Source of the DNA: Candidatus Mailhella excrementigallinarum
GTDB taxonomy: Bacteria; Desulfobacterota; Desulfovibrionia; Desulfovibrionales; Desulfovibrionaceae
Reading direction: 5' to 3'
Length of the DNA stretch: 50,590 nt
Assembly (NCBI GenBank): GCA_944324075.1
Contig: CALUUZ010000021.1
Location: forward strand, 1-50,590
Numbering within the stretch: position 1 is the first letter of the stretch; each line of letters opens with the position of its first letter. Both the position numbers and the translations under genes were made by a program. Below, piece by piece: positions 19,183-27,861 of the stretch. The notes under the pieces were generated by a model. That model saw nothing but the letters and a program-made list of their open reading frames with translations. It was not told the DNA's origin and searched no databases.

Positions 19183-19371
19183 AGCATTTTCGTTTTGAAA
19201 ATGCTCCCGGAGTCAGGCGAAGCGGGGCTGAAGCCGCGACGCCCCCCTTTCTCCGGTGTCGCCGCAAGTGAATTGCGGCGTCAAGCTCCGGCTTCAGGCG
19301 TGAAACCTGCGGGCCGGAACACTGGGTCCGGCCCGCAGATATTTTCGCGAGCAAAACGCTCTGGCGGAAGC
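19181..19371 (+). repeat. Family B repeat B4
   Basis: Hairpin AGAGCATTTTCG/TTTGAAAATGCTC overlaps the stop codon of the GNAT gene; the unit ends with GCGAGCAAAACGCTCTGG. It lies between two convergent genes, where it could act as a bidirectional transcript end. Confidence 0.75.
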
Positions 19372-19380
19372 CCGCTCCGC

Positions 19381-19845
19381 TCAACCGCGCGGGCGGCGCT
19401 TGCCGCTGAGACTCTCCACGTCGATGCGGAGAATCGCCACCCGGGCGATGTCCCCGGGGCGGGCGGGCACATGGCAGCGGGCCTGATAGCGCGCGGCAAT
19501 GGCGTCCAGAGCGTGCCCCTTTTCCTCCGCGTTCTCCACGATCACCGCTCTCCCCGTACCGCACAGGCATGTATAGATCGTGGTGGCGTGTTCACGATCG
19601 ATTTCCACGCCCGCATGCAGCATGAAGGCTACCCGTCCGTCCGCCCGCAGCAGATCGAGCTTGCGCCCCTCGGGAGCGCAGTGAATATAGATGCGCCGCG
19701 CGCCGTTCGCCCTTTCCTGCGCGAAGTTGACCGGGATGACATAGGGAAAATCCCCCGCGTTCATCGCCAGGGCCAGATCGTCCGCCGCGCTGAAGACCTC
19801 GTCAAAAAATTCTTCCTCGTTGCATTCCCGTTTCTTCAGTCTCAT
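19381..19845 (-). CDS. Pyridoxamine 5'-phosphate oxidase family flavin-binding protein (NimA-like)
   Basis: 154 residues with the split-barrel FMN-binding signature: DDLALAMNAGDFPYVIPVNF near the N-terminus and RRIYIHCAPEGRKLDLLRADGRVAFML in the centre. Relatives include NimA-type nitroimidazole reductases and small flavoproteins. The actual reductant and substrate are unknown. The ATG at 19845 follows AAGGAG at 7 bases on the minus strand. A longer reading upstream would run through repeats A6 and C4 and is rejected. Confidence 0.85.
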   Translation of the reverse strand: MRLKKRECNEEEFFDEVFSAADDLALAMNAGDFPYVIPVNFAQERANGARRIYIHCAPEGRKLDLLRADGRVAFMLHAGVEIDREHATTIYTCLCGTGRAVIVENAEEKGHALDAIAARYQARCHVPARPGDIARVAILRIDVESLSGKRRPRG

Positions 19846-19868
19846 CAGACGCTCCTTCGGGCTGTATG

Positions 19869-19963
19869 TTTCAATCTCCCCTCGCCCCGTCCGCAGGCCG
19901 GCTCCGCAGCGGACGGAAAAGGATGTTATCGGCTTCACCGTCTTGTCAAGAACTCTTTTCCCC
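19869..19963 (+). repeat. Family A repeat A6, truncated by a family C element
   Basis: Begins after GTATG with TTTCAATCTCCCC, keeps GGCTTCACCGTCTTGTCAAG and stops where the C4 terminus (CTCTGTTGCAGAAT) begins; no 3' end follows. Shows that C4 arrived after A6. Confidence 0.7.
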
Positions 19964-19964
19964 T

Positions 19965-20288
19965 CGCTCTGTTGCAGAATTATGTTGATGGCGCCGTGCG
20001 TGACGTATGGCGCAGCTCCGGCATGGGCGGCAATCCGTTGCCGCAAAGGAAGACCGTGTTCCACACGGGCGAAAGACGACATGCATCCACGGCCGGCTCC
20101 GCTCCGCGGGACATGGCTTCCGCGACCTTCTGATGACGCTCGATCGGCGTTGCCGATACCCGCTCCCGCTTGCGCCTTGCGCGGAAACGCCGCGCTCGCA
20201 CTCCGTGCCCCTCCATGCCGCATGACCATGCGGCGGGCGTCGTCGCTCCATACGCGCTGACGCGCGTGCCTCCGGCGGTCTGGGGCAT
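19965..20288 (+). mobile_element. Family C element C4
   Basis: Left end GCTCTGTTGCAGAATTATGT, then the GTGTTCCACACGGGCGAAAG and GCCGCATGACCATGCGGC blocks of this family. The right terminus is missing: the repeat fades at about 20288, next to the end of the restriction gene. Confidence 0.7.
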
Positions 20289-20298
20289 GGACGGCAGA

Positions 20299-21606
20299 TC
20301 AGAACGCTCTGAAAGTTCCGGGGAGAGTTCCGCACATATCCAGAAGCCAGCTCGTCCAGCCACGCACGGTAGAGGCCCTGCGGGTGAAGGTGCTTTCCCC
20401 TTCCATCCCGCCCGGCGCGGCGCGGCGCATGATGCGCACGATATCCCCGCGCGGGGGAAGCGCCGTCCCGCCGGTTGCGGCAAGCGCGGCGCGCAGGGTT
20501 TCCCGGAACACGGCATGTTCCAGTATCGCCGCGGCCAGTGCCAGCTTGCGTTCCCGCAGGGGCAGCCCCATGATCCGGCGCCCGCGCTCGGACAGTTCAT
20601 GACGTGCGCCGCCCCGGCCTCCCGCGTGGACAGCCAGCCCCAGATAACGTCCGGCCGCACTGTAATAGGCCGCCTGACGCGGCGTAAAGGAATAGGCCGA
20701 ACTGATTTCCTCCGGGCTCATCGAACGCGCGGCCAGCAGTTCCAGCAGATTGACCACCCTGGCGAAGTTGTCGGCCTGGGGAAATGGCTCTCGCGGCTCC
20801 GGCGCGGGAAGCGCCGCATCCAGCAGAGCTTCCAGATCCCGCCGGGTGATGTCCGTGGCGGCCACATAGCGTCCGGCCCGGACCAGACTCAGGGAATTAT
20901 AGCGCATGGGGTCGGCAAACGCATATTCGTACAGCAGAAATACCCCGTCGGAATAATTGAGGAACACGCAGCGCACGGGCTTGTCCACACGCTCCCGCCA
21001 CAGCCGGAAGGGGTAGTAGAGCTGACGGATGTGAAAATCTTCCGACAGATCCATTTTCGCCTCGATGATCGCCAGACAGCCGCGCCCCTCGCAGGCAATG
21101 TCGATTTCAATCTGGGCATTGCGCACGACAAGGGGAAGCTCGCCGCGCGCCGTATCCGCCATGCATGCAAACCCGCCCGAACCCATGCGCCCGCTCGCAG
21201 TGGGCACGACGGCTTCCTCCGCGAGAAAGTCCTCCCATATCCCGCAGGCTCCGGCATAGTGCAGGGCTGCGGCCTCGCTGGTCACATAGCGGGAAGACAG
21301 GCTCTGCAGCCAGGCCGGAGGGCGCACCACGCGCGGGGCCGCCCCGGAGGGAACGCCGGGAAGTTCCGCGTAGGCACGGAATGAGGAAATCACATACTCC
21401 CTGCGTGATACCGGCAGTATGGCCAGCCCGTTTTCGGCAAAAATCCGCGGCAGGTTGACCGCATGATCAAACTTGGTCATCAGCCGCGGCTCGCGCAGGG
21501 CGCGGATGCTGTCCGCCGAAATGCGGCAGAAACCGTCCCGTTCCAGCGTTTCCGCGATGCCATGCCGCTCGAACAGTTCTTCCCACGCGCCGTCGTTGAC
21601 GCCCAT
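20299..21606 (-). CDS. Probable type II restriction endonuclease, PD-(D/E)XK
   Basis: 435 residues. The segment IEIDIACEGRGCLAIIEAKMD supplies D169, E182 and K184, the spacing of a PD-(D/E)XK nuclease core, followed by DFHIRQLYYPFRLW, seen in restriction enzymes of this kind. A winged-helix-like C-terminal part (ARSMSPEEISSAYSFTPRQAAYYSAAGRYLGL) could recognise DNA. Its start ATG shares the A with the stop TGA of the upstream Dam gene (TGATG), so methylase and nuclease are translated together with the methylase first, the safe order for host protection. The exact target sequence is unknown. I infer rather than recognise the family. Confidence 0.75.
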   Translation of the reverse strand: MGVNDGAWEELFERHGIAETLERDGFCRISADSIRALREPRLMTKFDHAVNLPRIFAENGLAILPVSRREYVISSFRAYAELPGVPSGAAPRVVRPPAWLQSLSSRYVTSEAAALHYAGACGIWEDFLAEEAVVPTASGRMGSGGFACMADTARGELPLVVRNAQIEIDIACEGRGCLAIIEAKMDLSEDFHIRQLYYPFRLWRERVDKPVRCVFLNYSDGVFLLYEYAFADPMRYNSLSLVRAGRYVAATDITRRDLEALLDAALPAPEPREPFPQADNFARVVNLLELLAARSMSPEEISSAYSFTPRQAAYYSAAGRYLGLAVHAGGRGGARHELSERGRRIMGLPLRERKLALAAAILEHAVFRETLRAALAATGGTALPPRGDIVRIMRRAAPGGMEGESTFTRRASTVRGWTSWLLDMCGTLPGTFRAF

Positions 21607-22514
21607 CAGATCGTCCGCCCGCCGCGCGCGGAATCCTGTCTTTCCGGCACGGCCCTCTCATCCGCGGCGTAATTGCGCACCAGCACCTCGCGCACCGCGC
21701 CGCGCCCCTCCGCGACGGAATTCACCGCGCGCCGGGCATCCACCAGCGTCGTCCACTCCGCATACTCTCTGTACAGATCCAGAATGAACGGCGTGGCGGA
21801 ATTGGACAGAAGAAAACGGATGCCGCGCCGGGTGAGTCTGTCGCAGCATTCTTTCAGGCGGATCTGTTCTTCCCGGCCGAAGCCTCCCCTGCTGTAGCTG
21901 GTGAAACTCGATGTCCTGGACAGCGGATCGTAGGGAGGATCAAGATAGACGAAGGAAGCTCCGGGCAAATCGTCCAGCACCGCGGCGAAATCCCTGCTCT
22001 CGAAACGGATGTCCGCCGCGTTGAAATAGGCGCTGACGGCGCGCAGCCCCTCGGCATTGACGATATTGGGATTCCTGTAGCGACCGTACGGCGTGTTGAA
22101 CTGCCCTGCGGCATTCACGCGGTACAGCCCGTTATAGCAGGTGCGGTTCAGGTACAGCAGGCGGGAAGCCCTTTCCACCGGAGAAAGCGCGGCAAACGCC
22201 TCCTGATTGCGATCCAGATTGCGCAGCGCGTAAAAGTATTCCGGTGAATTTTCATGTCTGCCGAGATCGGTGACAAGAGCTTCCACATCATCCCGGATGA
22301 CCCGGTACAGGGCCATCAGCTCGGCATTGAGATCGTTCACCACGGCCCGCTCCGGCCGCAGGGCGAACAGCAGGGCCGCGCCCCCGGCAAACGGCTCGCA
22401 GTACAGCGGCATCCGCGCGGGAAGCAGGGGAAGGATGGAATCCAGAAGCTGACGCTTGCCCCCGACCCATTTGACGACCGGCGCAGGCGAAGCGGGGCGG
22501 AAATCCTGTTTCAA
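21606..22514 (-). CDS. D12-class DNA adenine methyltransferase (Dam family)
   Basis: Transfers methyl from SAM to N6 of adenine. VVKWVGGKRQLL at the N-terminus, EPFAGGAA (SAM-binding motif I) and YLDPPYDP (DPPY at about 192-195) occur in the order of the alpha group. 302 residues from the TTG at 22514, chosen because AAGGAAGAGG lies 7 bases upstream; an in-frame ATG at 22538 with no ribosome binding site would add 8 residues. Dam-family members of type II systems usually methylate GATC, but that cannot be decided from the sequence. It precedes and overlaps the presumed restriction enzyme by one base. Confidence 0.92.
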   Translation of the reverse strand: MKQDFRPASPAPVVKWVGGKRQLLDSILPLLPARMPLYCEPFAGGAALLFALRPERAVVNDLNAELMALYRVIRDDVEALVTDLGRHENSPEYFYALRNLDRNQEAFAALSPVERASRLLYLNRTCYNGLYRVNAAGQFNTPYGRYRNPNIVNAEGLRAVSAYFNAADIRFESRDFAAVLDDLPGASFVYLDPPYDPLSRTSSFTSYSRGGFGREEQIRLKECCDRLTRRGIRFLLSNSATPFILDLYREYAEWTTLVDARRAVNSVAEGRGAVREVLVRNYAADERAVPERQDSARGGRTI

Positions 22515-22565
22515 CGGGCAACCTCTTCCTTGCGGCATACGGAGAACATCGGAACGTTTTGCATC

Positions 22566-22755
22566 GGCTCTGTCATGGAACCGTGTTGACAGCGCCGCGC
22601 GGAGCGTATCGTTTTGCCCCGGCACAGGCGGCCCGTGTTCCACACGGGCGAAAGGCAGCATGTGTCCACGACCGGCCCGCCTGCCCCTTCGGACGGCGGA
22701 GCCGCGCGAAGGCTCCGCTCCGCGAAACATTTCTTCCGCTCCTCGCCCCGCATCT
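22566..22755 (+). mobile_element. Family C element C5, left part
   Basis: Starts with GGCTCTGTCATGGAACCG, contains GTGTTCCACACGGGCGAAAG, then diverges after about 190 bp without a right terminus. Lies just upstream of the methylase on the other strand and may have removed its natural promoter. 22756-22874 shows no gene. Confidence 0.6.
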
Positions 22756-22874
22756 GCCGCCCGGCATACGAAGCCGGGCGGTCTGCCGCGCATGCAGAAA
22801 ACGGGTTCCCCGCCGGAGAAGCCGGGGCTGCCCTCTCCCGGATTTCTCCGCATGGAACGGAAGCCGCAGCGGAA

Positions 22875-23333
22875 CTACAGACTCCACTTGCCCTTGGTGT
22901 AGCGCGCGATTTCCGTCAGGCGGCGGCTCTTGATCCGGTGAAAGGGGCCTTTCAGGGCTTCTTCCCTGGTGGCGGCGACGCTTTCAAAATGATTTTCCAC
23001 ATATTTGACCCGGGCAATGTACTGAAAATGCCGCGAGTCGGAAGGCAGCACCTCTGTGGAAATGGAGGCGGGGTCCAGTGAAATGTAGGAAGCCACGACC
23101 TTTCCGTTCCGCTTGGAAATGGAAGGCTGGGTCTTGCAGGGACGCACGGCGAGATTGCAGCGTTCCACATGCTTGCTCATGAAGGCGTCAAGCCTGCTGC
23201 GCGCAGTTTCAAGGTCTTTCTGGGCCCTGGCTTCCGCAGCCCCGGTCGTTTTGGCCTCCGCCGGGCGGACGCCGGAATACATGCCTCCGGCGCACACCGC
23301 AAGCGCCAGCAGAACAGCAGCGAGTTTCTTCAT
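22875..23333 (-). CDS. Exported protein of unknown function
   Basis: 152 residues with a clear Sec signal peptide: MKKLAAVLLALAVCAGGMYS, cleavage probably after AEA (residue about 27). The mature part is basic, with an alpha-helical start (AQKDLETARSRLDAFMSK) and a pair of cysteines (HVERCNLAVRPCK) that may form a disulfide. I recognise no family. The start ATG at 23333 is exactly the ATG at the 3' end of repeat A7, which also supplies the ribosome binding site AAAGGA. Confidence 0.75.
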   Translation of the reverse strand: MKKLAAVLLALAVCAGGMYSGVRPAEAKTTGAAEARAQKDLETARSRLDAFMSKHVERCNLAVRPCKTQPSISKRNGKVVASYISLDPASISTEVLPSDSRHFQYIARVKYVENHFESVAATREEALKGPFHRIKSRRLTEIARYTKGKWSL

Positions 23334-23420
23334 CAGGATTCCTTTGTGGTTTGAGACCTTCCCCTTGAGGGGGAAAAGAGGAGTTGACAAGACGGCGAAG
23401 CCGATGAAATCCTTTTCCGT
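23331..23420 (-). repeat. Family A repeat A7, 5'-truncated, at a gene start
   Basis: Keeps GGATTTCATCGGCTTCGCCG, the CCCCCTCAAGGGG hairpin region and the terminal AAAGGAATCCTGATG, whose ATG is the start codon of the exported protein. The 5' half is missing and a family B stub adjoins it. Confidence 0.75.
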
Positions 23421-23426
23421 TGAAGC

Positions 23427-23451
23427 AGAGCATTTCAATGGCGAAATGCTT
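23427..23451 (+). repeat. Family B hairpin stub
   Basis: Only the first hairpin of family B remains: AGCATTTC AATGG CGAAATGCT. 23421-23582 carries nothing else except the hairpin at 23528. Confidence 0.6.
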
Positions 23452-23527
23452 CCATGGTTTGAAATGTCCCCGCGCGGCGAACAGACGCCGATGGACGGGA
23501 TATGGGCCTTTTCCGTTTTTCCATTGA

Positions 23528-23563
23528 GAGAGCCCGACATTCCGCAGGGAATGTCGGGCTCTC
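23528..23563 (-). terminator. Perfect 16-bp hairpin after the VWA-OmpA gene
   Basis: GAGAGCCCGACATTCC (23528-23543) pairs with GGAATGTCGGGCTCTC (23548-23563), loop GCAG. It follows the gene end by 20 bp on the minus strand. No T-run follows, so it may work as a transcript-end stabiliser or with other factors. Confidence 0.65.
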
Positions 23564-23582
23564 GACAGGCACGCGTTGCCGT

Positions 23583-24581
23583 TTATTCAAAAATCAGTTC
23601 AACGCGGCGGTTCAGGTAACGGCCTTCGGCAGTGCCGTTATCGTACTTGGTGGATTCGCCTTCGCCCACGGCGCGCATTTCGGAAGCGGGGATACCCTTC
23701 TGTTCAAGATACGCCTTCACGGAATCGGCACGGCGCTGGGAGAGGCCCATATTGTAGGATTCGGGGCCGGTGGTGTCGGTCCAGCCTTCGAGAACCAGCT
23801 TCACGCTGCTCTTGCCCTTGATCACTTCGGCCACTTCATCAAGGATGCCCTTGGCCTTGTCGTTCAGGGCGGCGGAGTCGAACGCGAAGTTGACGCCGCG
23901 CAGGATCACGACTTCCTCTTCCACCACGCCGTAGAACACACGTTCGACAAAGTCCTTCACGGCGGCGTCGCTGGCGAGCAGATCGGCGCCCTTCACGGAC
24001 ACGGAGCAGGGGTTGAGGGCGGCAATCTGATCAAGCACGGCCTGCCCTTCGGGCTTGTCGGCCATGGAGATCACATGGAAGCACAGGCCGGGGACGGAAT
24101 CGTACACGGCGCGGGCGGCCGCCACGGGATCACCGCCGCGGTTGGCCATGCCGTCGCTCACGATGATGGCGGCGGCAGGCTTCTGCATGCCGGCGTATTC
24201 CTGGGTCATGTCGGAAAGGCCGGAGGCCATGTTGGTCATGCGGCCGACGACTTCGCCGCCGGTGCTGATCCTGCCGATGGCCTGGGCCATGCCGGCGCGA
24301 TCCCAGTTGCCGAAGGGCTGGGGGGTGCCGTCAGGAGAGAAAAGATGCACGGAACCCTGATAGGGCAGGTTGGGAATCTGGGCGTTCACACGGGCCATGA
24401 CATCCTTGGCGAGGTCCATTTTGGATCTGGCGTTCAGAAGCGGGCTGGTCAGCATGGAGCCGGAGTTGTCAACAAGAAAATCAAAGCTGGACACGGTGGG
24501 GATGACTTCTTCCGCCGCGTTGGCCATGGGAGCGATGCCCAGCGCCAGCAGTGCGGAGAGTACGAGAGAACGCAGTTTCAT
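23583..24581 (-). CDS. VWA-OmpA fusion protein, exported
   Basis: 332 residues. Signal peptide with cleavage after ANA (residue 22). Then a von Willebrand A domain with MIDAS DNSGSM (D38, S40, S42), and from about residue 225 an OmpA-like peptidoglycan-binding domain (FDSAALNDKAKG, then GWTDTTGPESYNMGLSQRRADSVKAYL, GEGESTKYDNGTAEGRYLNRRVEL). Most likely periplasmic, anchored to peptidoglycan, with the VWA domain holding a partner in a metal-dependent way. The ATG at 24581 follows GGAGG. The lack of a beta-barrel distinguishes it from OmpA porins. It has its own promoter and hairpin, so it is probably monocistronic. Confidence 0.9.
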   Translation of the reverse strand: MKLRSLVLSALLALGIAPMANAAEEVIPTVSSFDFLVDNSGSMLTSPLLNARSKMDLAKDVMARVNAQIPNLPYQGSVHLFSPDGTPQPFGNWDRAGMAQAIGRISTGGEVVGRMTNMASGLSDMTQEYAGMQKPAAAIIVSDGMANRGGDPVAAARAVYDSVPGLCFHVISMADKPEGQAVLDQIAALNPCSVSVKGADLLASDAAVKDFVERVFYGVVEEEVVILRGVNFAFDSAALNDKAKGILDEVAEVIKGKSSVKLVLEGWTDTTGPESYNMGLSQRRADSVKAYLEQKGIPASEMRAVGEGESTKYDNGTAEGRYLNRRVELIFE

Positions 24582-24626
24582 GTTTGCCTCCAAAAAAGAT
24601 AGTTCATTGCGAACCCGTTGTGTCCA

Positions 24627-24655
24627 CTATTAACAGAGGCGTCAGAGTTCAGCAA
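24627..24655 (-). promoter_or_regulatory. Likely sigma70 promoter of the VWA-OmpA gene
   Basis: On the minus strand TTGCTG (24650-24655), 17 bases, TAATAG (24627-24632), about 45 bases before the start codon. Confidence 0.45.
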
Positions 24656-24706
24656 GTATAAAAAACGTCCAGCACCCGTTCCCGGCATCAAAAAGTCGAA
24701 AACAGG

Positions 24707-24733
24707 AAAGGCGGAAGCAGAACTTCCGCCTTT
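24707..24733 (-). terminator. Terminator after dsrC
   Basis: AAAGGCGGAAG (24707-24717) pairs with CTTCCGCCTTT (24723-24733). On the minus strand the hairpin is followed by TTTCCTGTTTT. It lies 48 bp past the dsrC stop. Confidence 0.8.
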
Positions 24734-24780
24734 ATTCTGGAATCATACGCGTTATGGCAACGCCCGTGTTCCGGAAGAGC

Positions 24781-25098
24781 CTACACGCAGCCGGTGGGCT
24801 TGGGCAGGCCGGCCATCTTGCAGGCTCCCTTGCCGGGGCCGGAGGGGAAGAGTTCGTACACTTCCTTCAGCTTGTAGCCGGTGTTCTTGGACAGGATGCG
24901 CACCATGGGAGCGATGCCGTTCTTCTTGTAGTAGTCCTGCAGGAAGTCCAGAACCTTCTGATGGTCAGGGGTGATTTCCGAGATGCCTTCGGACTCTTTC
25001 ACATATTCGAGCCATTCGGGGCACCAGTCGTCGAAACGAAGCAGGAAACCGTCTTCGTCGACTTCAAAGGTCTTCCCTTTGTAAGAGACTTCAGCCAT
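24781..25098 (-). CDS. dsrC: DsrC / TusE family sulfur-carrier protein
   Basis: Small cytoplasmic sulfur-carrier protein. In sulfate and sulfite reducers DsrC is the co-substrate of dissimilatory sulfite reductase, delivering a trisulfide to the DsrMKJOP membrane complex. 105 residues. The flexible C-terminal arm GACKMAGLPKPTGCV has both cysteines (Cys93 and Cys104, 11 apart), so it is the full redox-active DsrC form rather than a TusE with one cysteine. The ATG at 25098 follows the strong site AAGGAGG. It stands alone, as is usual in Desulfovibrio, with its own terminator. Confidence 0.95.
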   Translation of the reverse strand: MAEVSYKGKTFEVDEDGFLLRFDDWCPEWLEYVKESEGISEITPDHQKVLDFLQDYYKKNGIAPMVRILSKNTGYKLKEVYELFPSGPGKGACKMAGLPKPTGCV

Positions 25099-25291
25099 GC
25101 GCGTCCTCCTTGGACATGTTGACTGTTTGACGTTGGAGCCTCCGCACAGTGACGGAAGCCTGAAAACGATAGTACCTTGACAGGCAGGCGGCAATCAGGC
25201 CGCTTCAGGCAAGTTGCCACAAGCCTTTTCAAAAAGCAAGCCCATTCGCAAAATCCCCCTGCCCTTCCCGCCATGTCCGGGAAGGAAGGCG

Positions 25292-25963
25292 CTATACCTC
25301 GTGGACGTTTTCGCGCACCCAGTACAGCATGTGGAATCTGGCCCGGACTTCCTCGATCAGCCTGTTCTCCTCGCTGCGCTCCATGGGACTGATGCGCAGA
25401 TACACTTCCCGCATGTCCGGCCCCAGCCTGCTGTCCGCCGTCAGCATGGAGACAAGGCTTGCGTTGTGCGCGCGCAGCAGGTCGAACAGGGGCAGCAGCA
25501 CGCCGACGCCGTCCCTGAACGCCACGGCCATCTGCACGCCGCCCTTGCGCACGCCGCTCACTTCCACCAGAATCTTGAACAGATCGTGATCGGTAATGAT
25601 GCCCACGAGCAGGCCGTCGTCATCCACCACGGGCAGGCCGCCTATGCCCCGCTCGAGAATGAGCAGCGCCACGCGCTCCACCGTATCCCTGAGATTCACG
25701 GTGACGGGGTTCGGCGTCATGATATCGCGCGCCTTCACCTCGGAAAGCAGGTAATACAGCTCGTGCATGTCCAGGGTTGTCGCCTTGGAGGGCGAGGCGT
25801 CCTTCACGTCCCGGTCGGAAATGATTCCGATCACATGATGGGAGGGGTCCACCACCGGAACCCGGCGGATGTTGTACTCCTTCATCATCTTGGAGACCTT
25901 GAGCATGGACGTTTCCGGCGTGGCGGTCACCACGTCCGTGGTCATCCAGTCGCGTATCTGCAT
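25292..25963 (-). CDS. CBS-domain pair protein with ACT-like C-terminus
   Basis: 223 residues. Two CBS motifs at the N-terminal half (MQIRDWMTTDVVTATPETSM, then ARDIMTPNPVTVNLRDTV) form a nucleotide-sensing Bateman module. The C-terminal 75 residues (GGVQMAVAFRDGVGVLLPLFDLLRAHNASLVSML) look like an ACT-type ligand-binding fold. No enzyme domain is attached. Probably a regulator sensing adenine nucleotides. It ends close to the start of the DsrC region but with a separate transcription unit. Confidence 0.88.
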   Translation of the reverse strand: MQIRDWMTTDVVTATPETSMLKVSKMMKEYNIRRVPVVDPSHHVIGIISDRDVKDASPSKATTLDMHELYYLLSEVKARDIMTPNPVTVNLRDTVERVALLILERGIGGLPVVDDDGLLVGIITDHDLFKILVEVSGVRKGGVQMAVAFRDGVGVLLPLFDLLRAHNASLVSMLTADSRLGPDMREVYLRISPMERSEENRLIEEVRARFHMLYWVRENVHEV

Positions 25964-26074
25964 CTTTCACTCCTCATGCCTGTGAAGGGGGGGCGGGGCG
26001 GAAGCGCCCGCGCGCGGCGGAAAACCCCGCCGTTTCAGTCTACATGCATCGCGGCATCCGCACAAGTCCCGGCG

Positions 26075-26566
26075 CTAGCGGGGCATGCAGCACTTCTTGT
26101 ATTTCTTTCCGCTGCCGCAGGGGCAGGGATCGTTGCGGCCGACCTTGGGGCCTTCGCGGCGCACGGGCTGACGGGCGTGAACATTGCCTTCCACATAGAA
26201 CCAGCGTCCGTCTTCCTTGCGGAAGAACGCGTCCTCGCGCAGCTCCTGCGGCATGCCCTGCACGCTGTAATGGGCGCAGAAGCTCACCTCGCCCGTTTCG
26301 TCTTCAGGGCCGCCCGCGCTGGTTTCGAGAATCTCAAGGCTTTCCCAGGTCATGAGGGAAGACCATTCCCTGATGTCGTCGGCGTCGGCCTCTTCCCGGA
26401 ATTCGGGGTGGGTGGACTCGGTGAGAAAATCGTATCTGCCCAGGGCATGGGCGGCATAGCGGGCGCGCATCAGGGCTTCCGCCGTGGGAGCGGAAGACGC
26501 GCCGTCGAGAATCGGGCCGCAGCAGGCTTCAAGTTCCTTGCCGGAACCACAGGGACAAAGAGTCAT
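26075..26566 (-). CDS. YchJ family protein with two SEC-C motifs
   Basis: 163 residues. Zn-binding SEC-C motifs at both ends: [16 protein letters not shown] at the N-terminus and [15 protein letters not shown] at the C-terminus, around a central NTF2-like YchJ domain ([22 protein letters not shown]). The family function is unknown. The ATG at 26566 follows GGAGG at about 10 bases. A longer reading upstream has no family support. 26567-26970 holds repeat B6 and nothing else that I see. Confidence 0.92.
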   Translation of the reverse strand: MTLCPCGSGKELEACCGPILDGASSAPTAEALMRARYAAHALGRYDFLTESTHPEFREEADADDIREWSSLMTWESLEILETSAGGPEDETGEVSFCAHYSVQGMPQELREDAFFRKEDGRWFYVEGNVHARQPVRREGPKVGRNDPCPCGSGKKYKKCCMPR

Positions 26567-26759
26567 AGGAATCTGCCTCCAGAAATTTGATGGCGGCAGT
26601 CTGCCCGGAAACGCCCCGGAAGACAAGAGGCGAACATGCCCGGAAAGAGCATGGCCGGCCCCGGAATGCCCCCGGAGTCGCGGCACAGCGGCAAAAACGG
26701 GCAGTTCCGCGCCCTCCCCCGCGCCGGACAGGGGGACAGTGCGGTCCACGCCGGGCTGT

Positions 26760-26942
26760 CAGAGCATTTTGCCATTGAAATGCTCTGCTTCAATACGAGC
26801 GGGGCGGGACTGAAGCCGCGACGCCCCTCCTCCGGCGCAGCCGCATGCGAACTGCGGCGCACAGTTCCGACGGCGACGCGGAACCTGCGGGCCGGAAGCA
26901 GGGGGCTGGTCGCAGATATTTTCGAGAGCAAAACGCTCCGGG
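26760..26942 (+). repeat. Family B repeat B6
   Basis: Begins AGAGCATTTTGCC/TTGAAATGCTCT and ends GAGAGCAAAACGCTCCGG, with the GGACTGAAGCCGCGACGCCC and ACCTGCGGGCCGGAA blocks. It lies between two convergent/tandem minus-strand genes. Confidence 0.75.
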
Positions 26943-26970
26943 GATGGACCGGCAGGGGATTGGAAGCTGT

Positions 26971-27846
26971 TCAAAAAACCGATGCCGCGTCGCGGGGAAG
27001 CGTCCGCACATGGCTCAGAAACGCGCGGGCCGCTTCCGCCTCCTCCGCGTCATACTCGTGCCCCCGGCGCTCTGCCAGCTCCCGCGCGACATCGCTGAAC
27101 AAATCGCACATGACAAACACGGATTTCCAGATATCAGCCATACTGCCGCCGATATATGTTTCAAGAAACCTGTTCCATACCTCATCATCCAGATAATCTT
27201 TCAGGAATCGTGAAGCCTTTCCCGTCGAAACCCGAAAATCTGTTTCATACCCCACCTTCCAGTTCAGCATTTTCATCAACTGGGAATGACTGCCCTCATA
27301 AAACATCCTGTGCACATACGGTATTTCCTCACGCCACAGCCCCTTGGCGACATTGTTGAGACCCCACCAGAACTCATTGCAGCAGGCCCGGAATTCACGC
27401 TGCGTCGGTTTCCTGATCCGGTAGTCCTCATCCGAAGGTTCGGGAATCTCGGGCAGAATGCCGTCCTTGTCCAGCAGGATCACGCACAGCCTGTCATCCT
27501 GAACATTCGCTTCCCCAATCGGCACGACATGCAGATCAAGTCTGTTTCCATCCCTGAACTGCATCAGCCATCCATAGCATCTGTCAAAATCCACATCCAG
27601 CCCGTTGCAGCGATCCACCTCGTCAGGACGCTGCATATACAGCCTTTCTCCAAAAACATCGATCCAGCCCGTGTCCTCATAGAACGGCCTGTTTTCCCTT
27701 ACCACATAGACAATGTCATAATCCTGAAATATATCCCTTCCAATCTTTCTGTTCGTTCTGGAACCATTCATGTACACGGCTCGTATCCTGTCATCCTTCC
27801 GGGCGACGCCGACAATCAGCTCCAGCATTTCTCTTTCATCACGCAT
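26971..27846 (-). CDS. Aminoglycoside 6-adenylyltransferase family (ANT(6)/AadK-like)
   Basis: 291 residues, the usual length. The nucleotidyltransferase motif GSRTN....DIFQDYDIVYVV (about 28-49) supplies the GS and the two metal-binding aspartates. RLDLHVVPIGE (third Asp), WWGLNNVAKGLWREEIPYV and NWKVGYETDFRVSTGKASRFLKDYL match streptomycin adenylyltransferases. Whether it gives streptomycin resistance is not shown by sequence; homologues also occur as chromosomal genes. GC content is somewhat lower than in the neighbours, which would fit acquisition. Flanked on both sides by family B repeats. Confidence 0.85.
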   Translation of the reverse strand: MRDEREMLELIVGVARKDDRIRAVYMNGSRTNRKIGRDIFQDYDIVYVVRENRPFYEDTGWIDVFGERLYMQRPDEVDRCNGLDVDFDRCYGWLMQFRDGNRLDLHVVPIGEANVQDDRLCVILLDKDGILPEIPEPSDEDYRIRKPTQREFRACCNEFWWGLNNVAKGLWREEIPYVHRMFYEGSHSQLMKMLNWKVGYETDFRVSTGKASRFLKDYLDDEVWNRFLETYIGGSMADIWKSVFVMCDLFSDVARELAERRGHEYDAEEAEAARAFLSHVRTLPRDAASVF

Positions 27847-27861
27847 TTCATCGCTCGTTTT

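Noticed and set aside
23502-24602. 366-residue plus-strand frame opposite VWA-OmpA
   Set aside because: Gly/His-rich mirror frame; the opposite strand has signal peptide, MIDAS and OmpA motifs.
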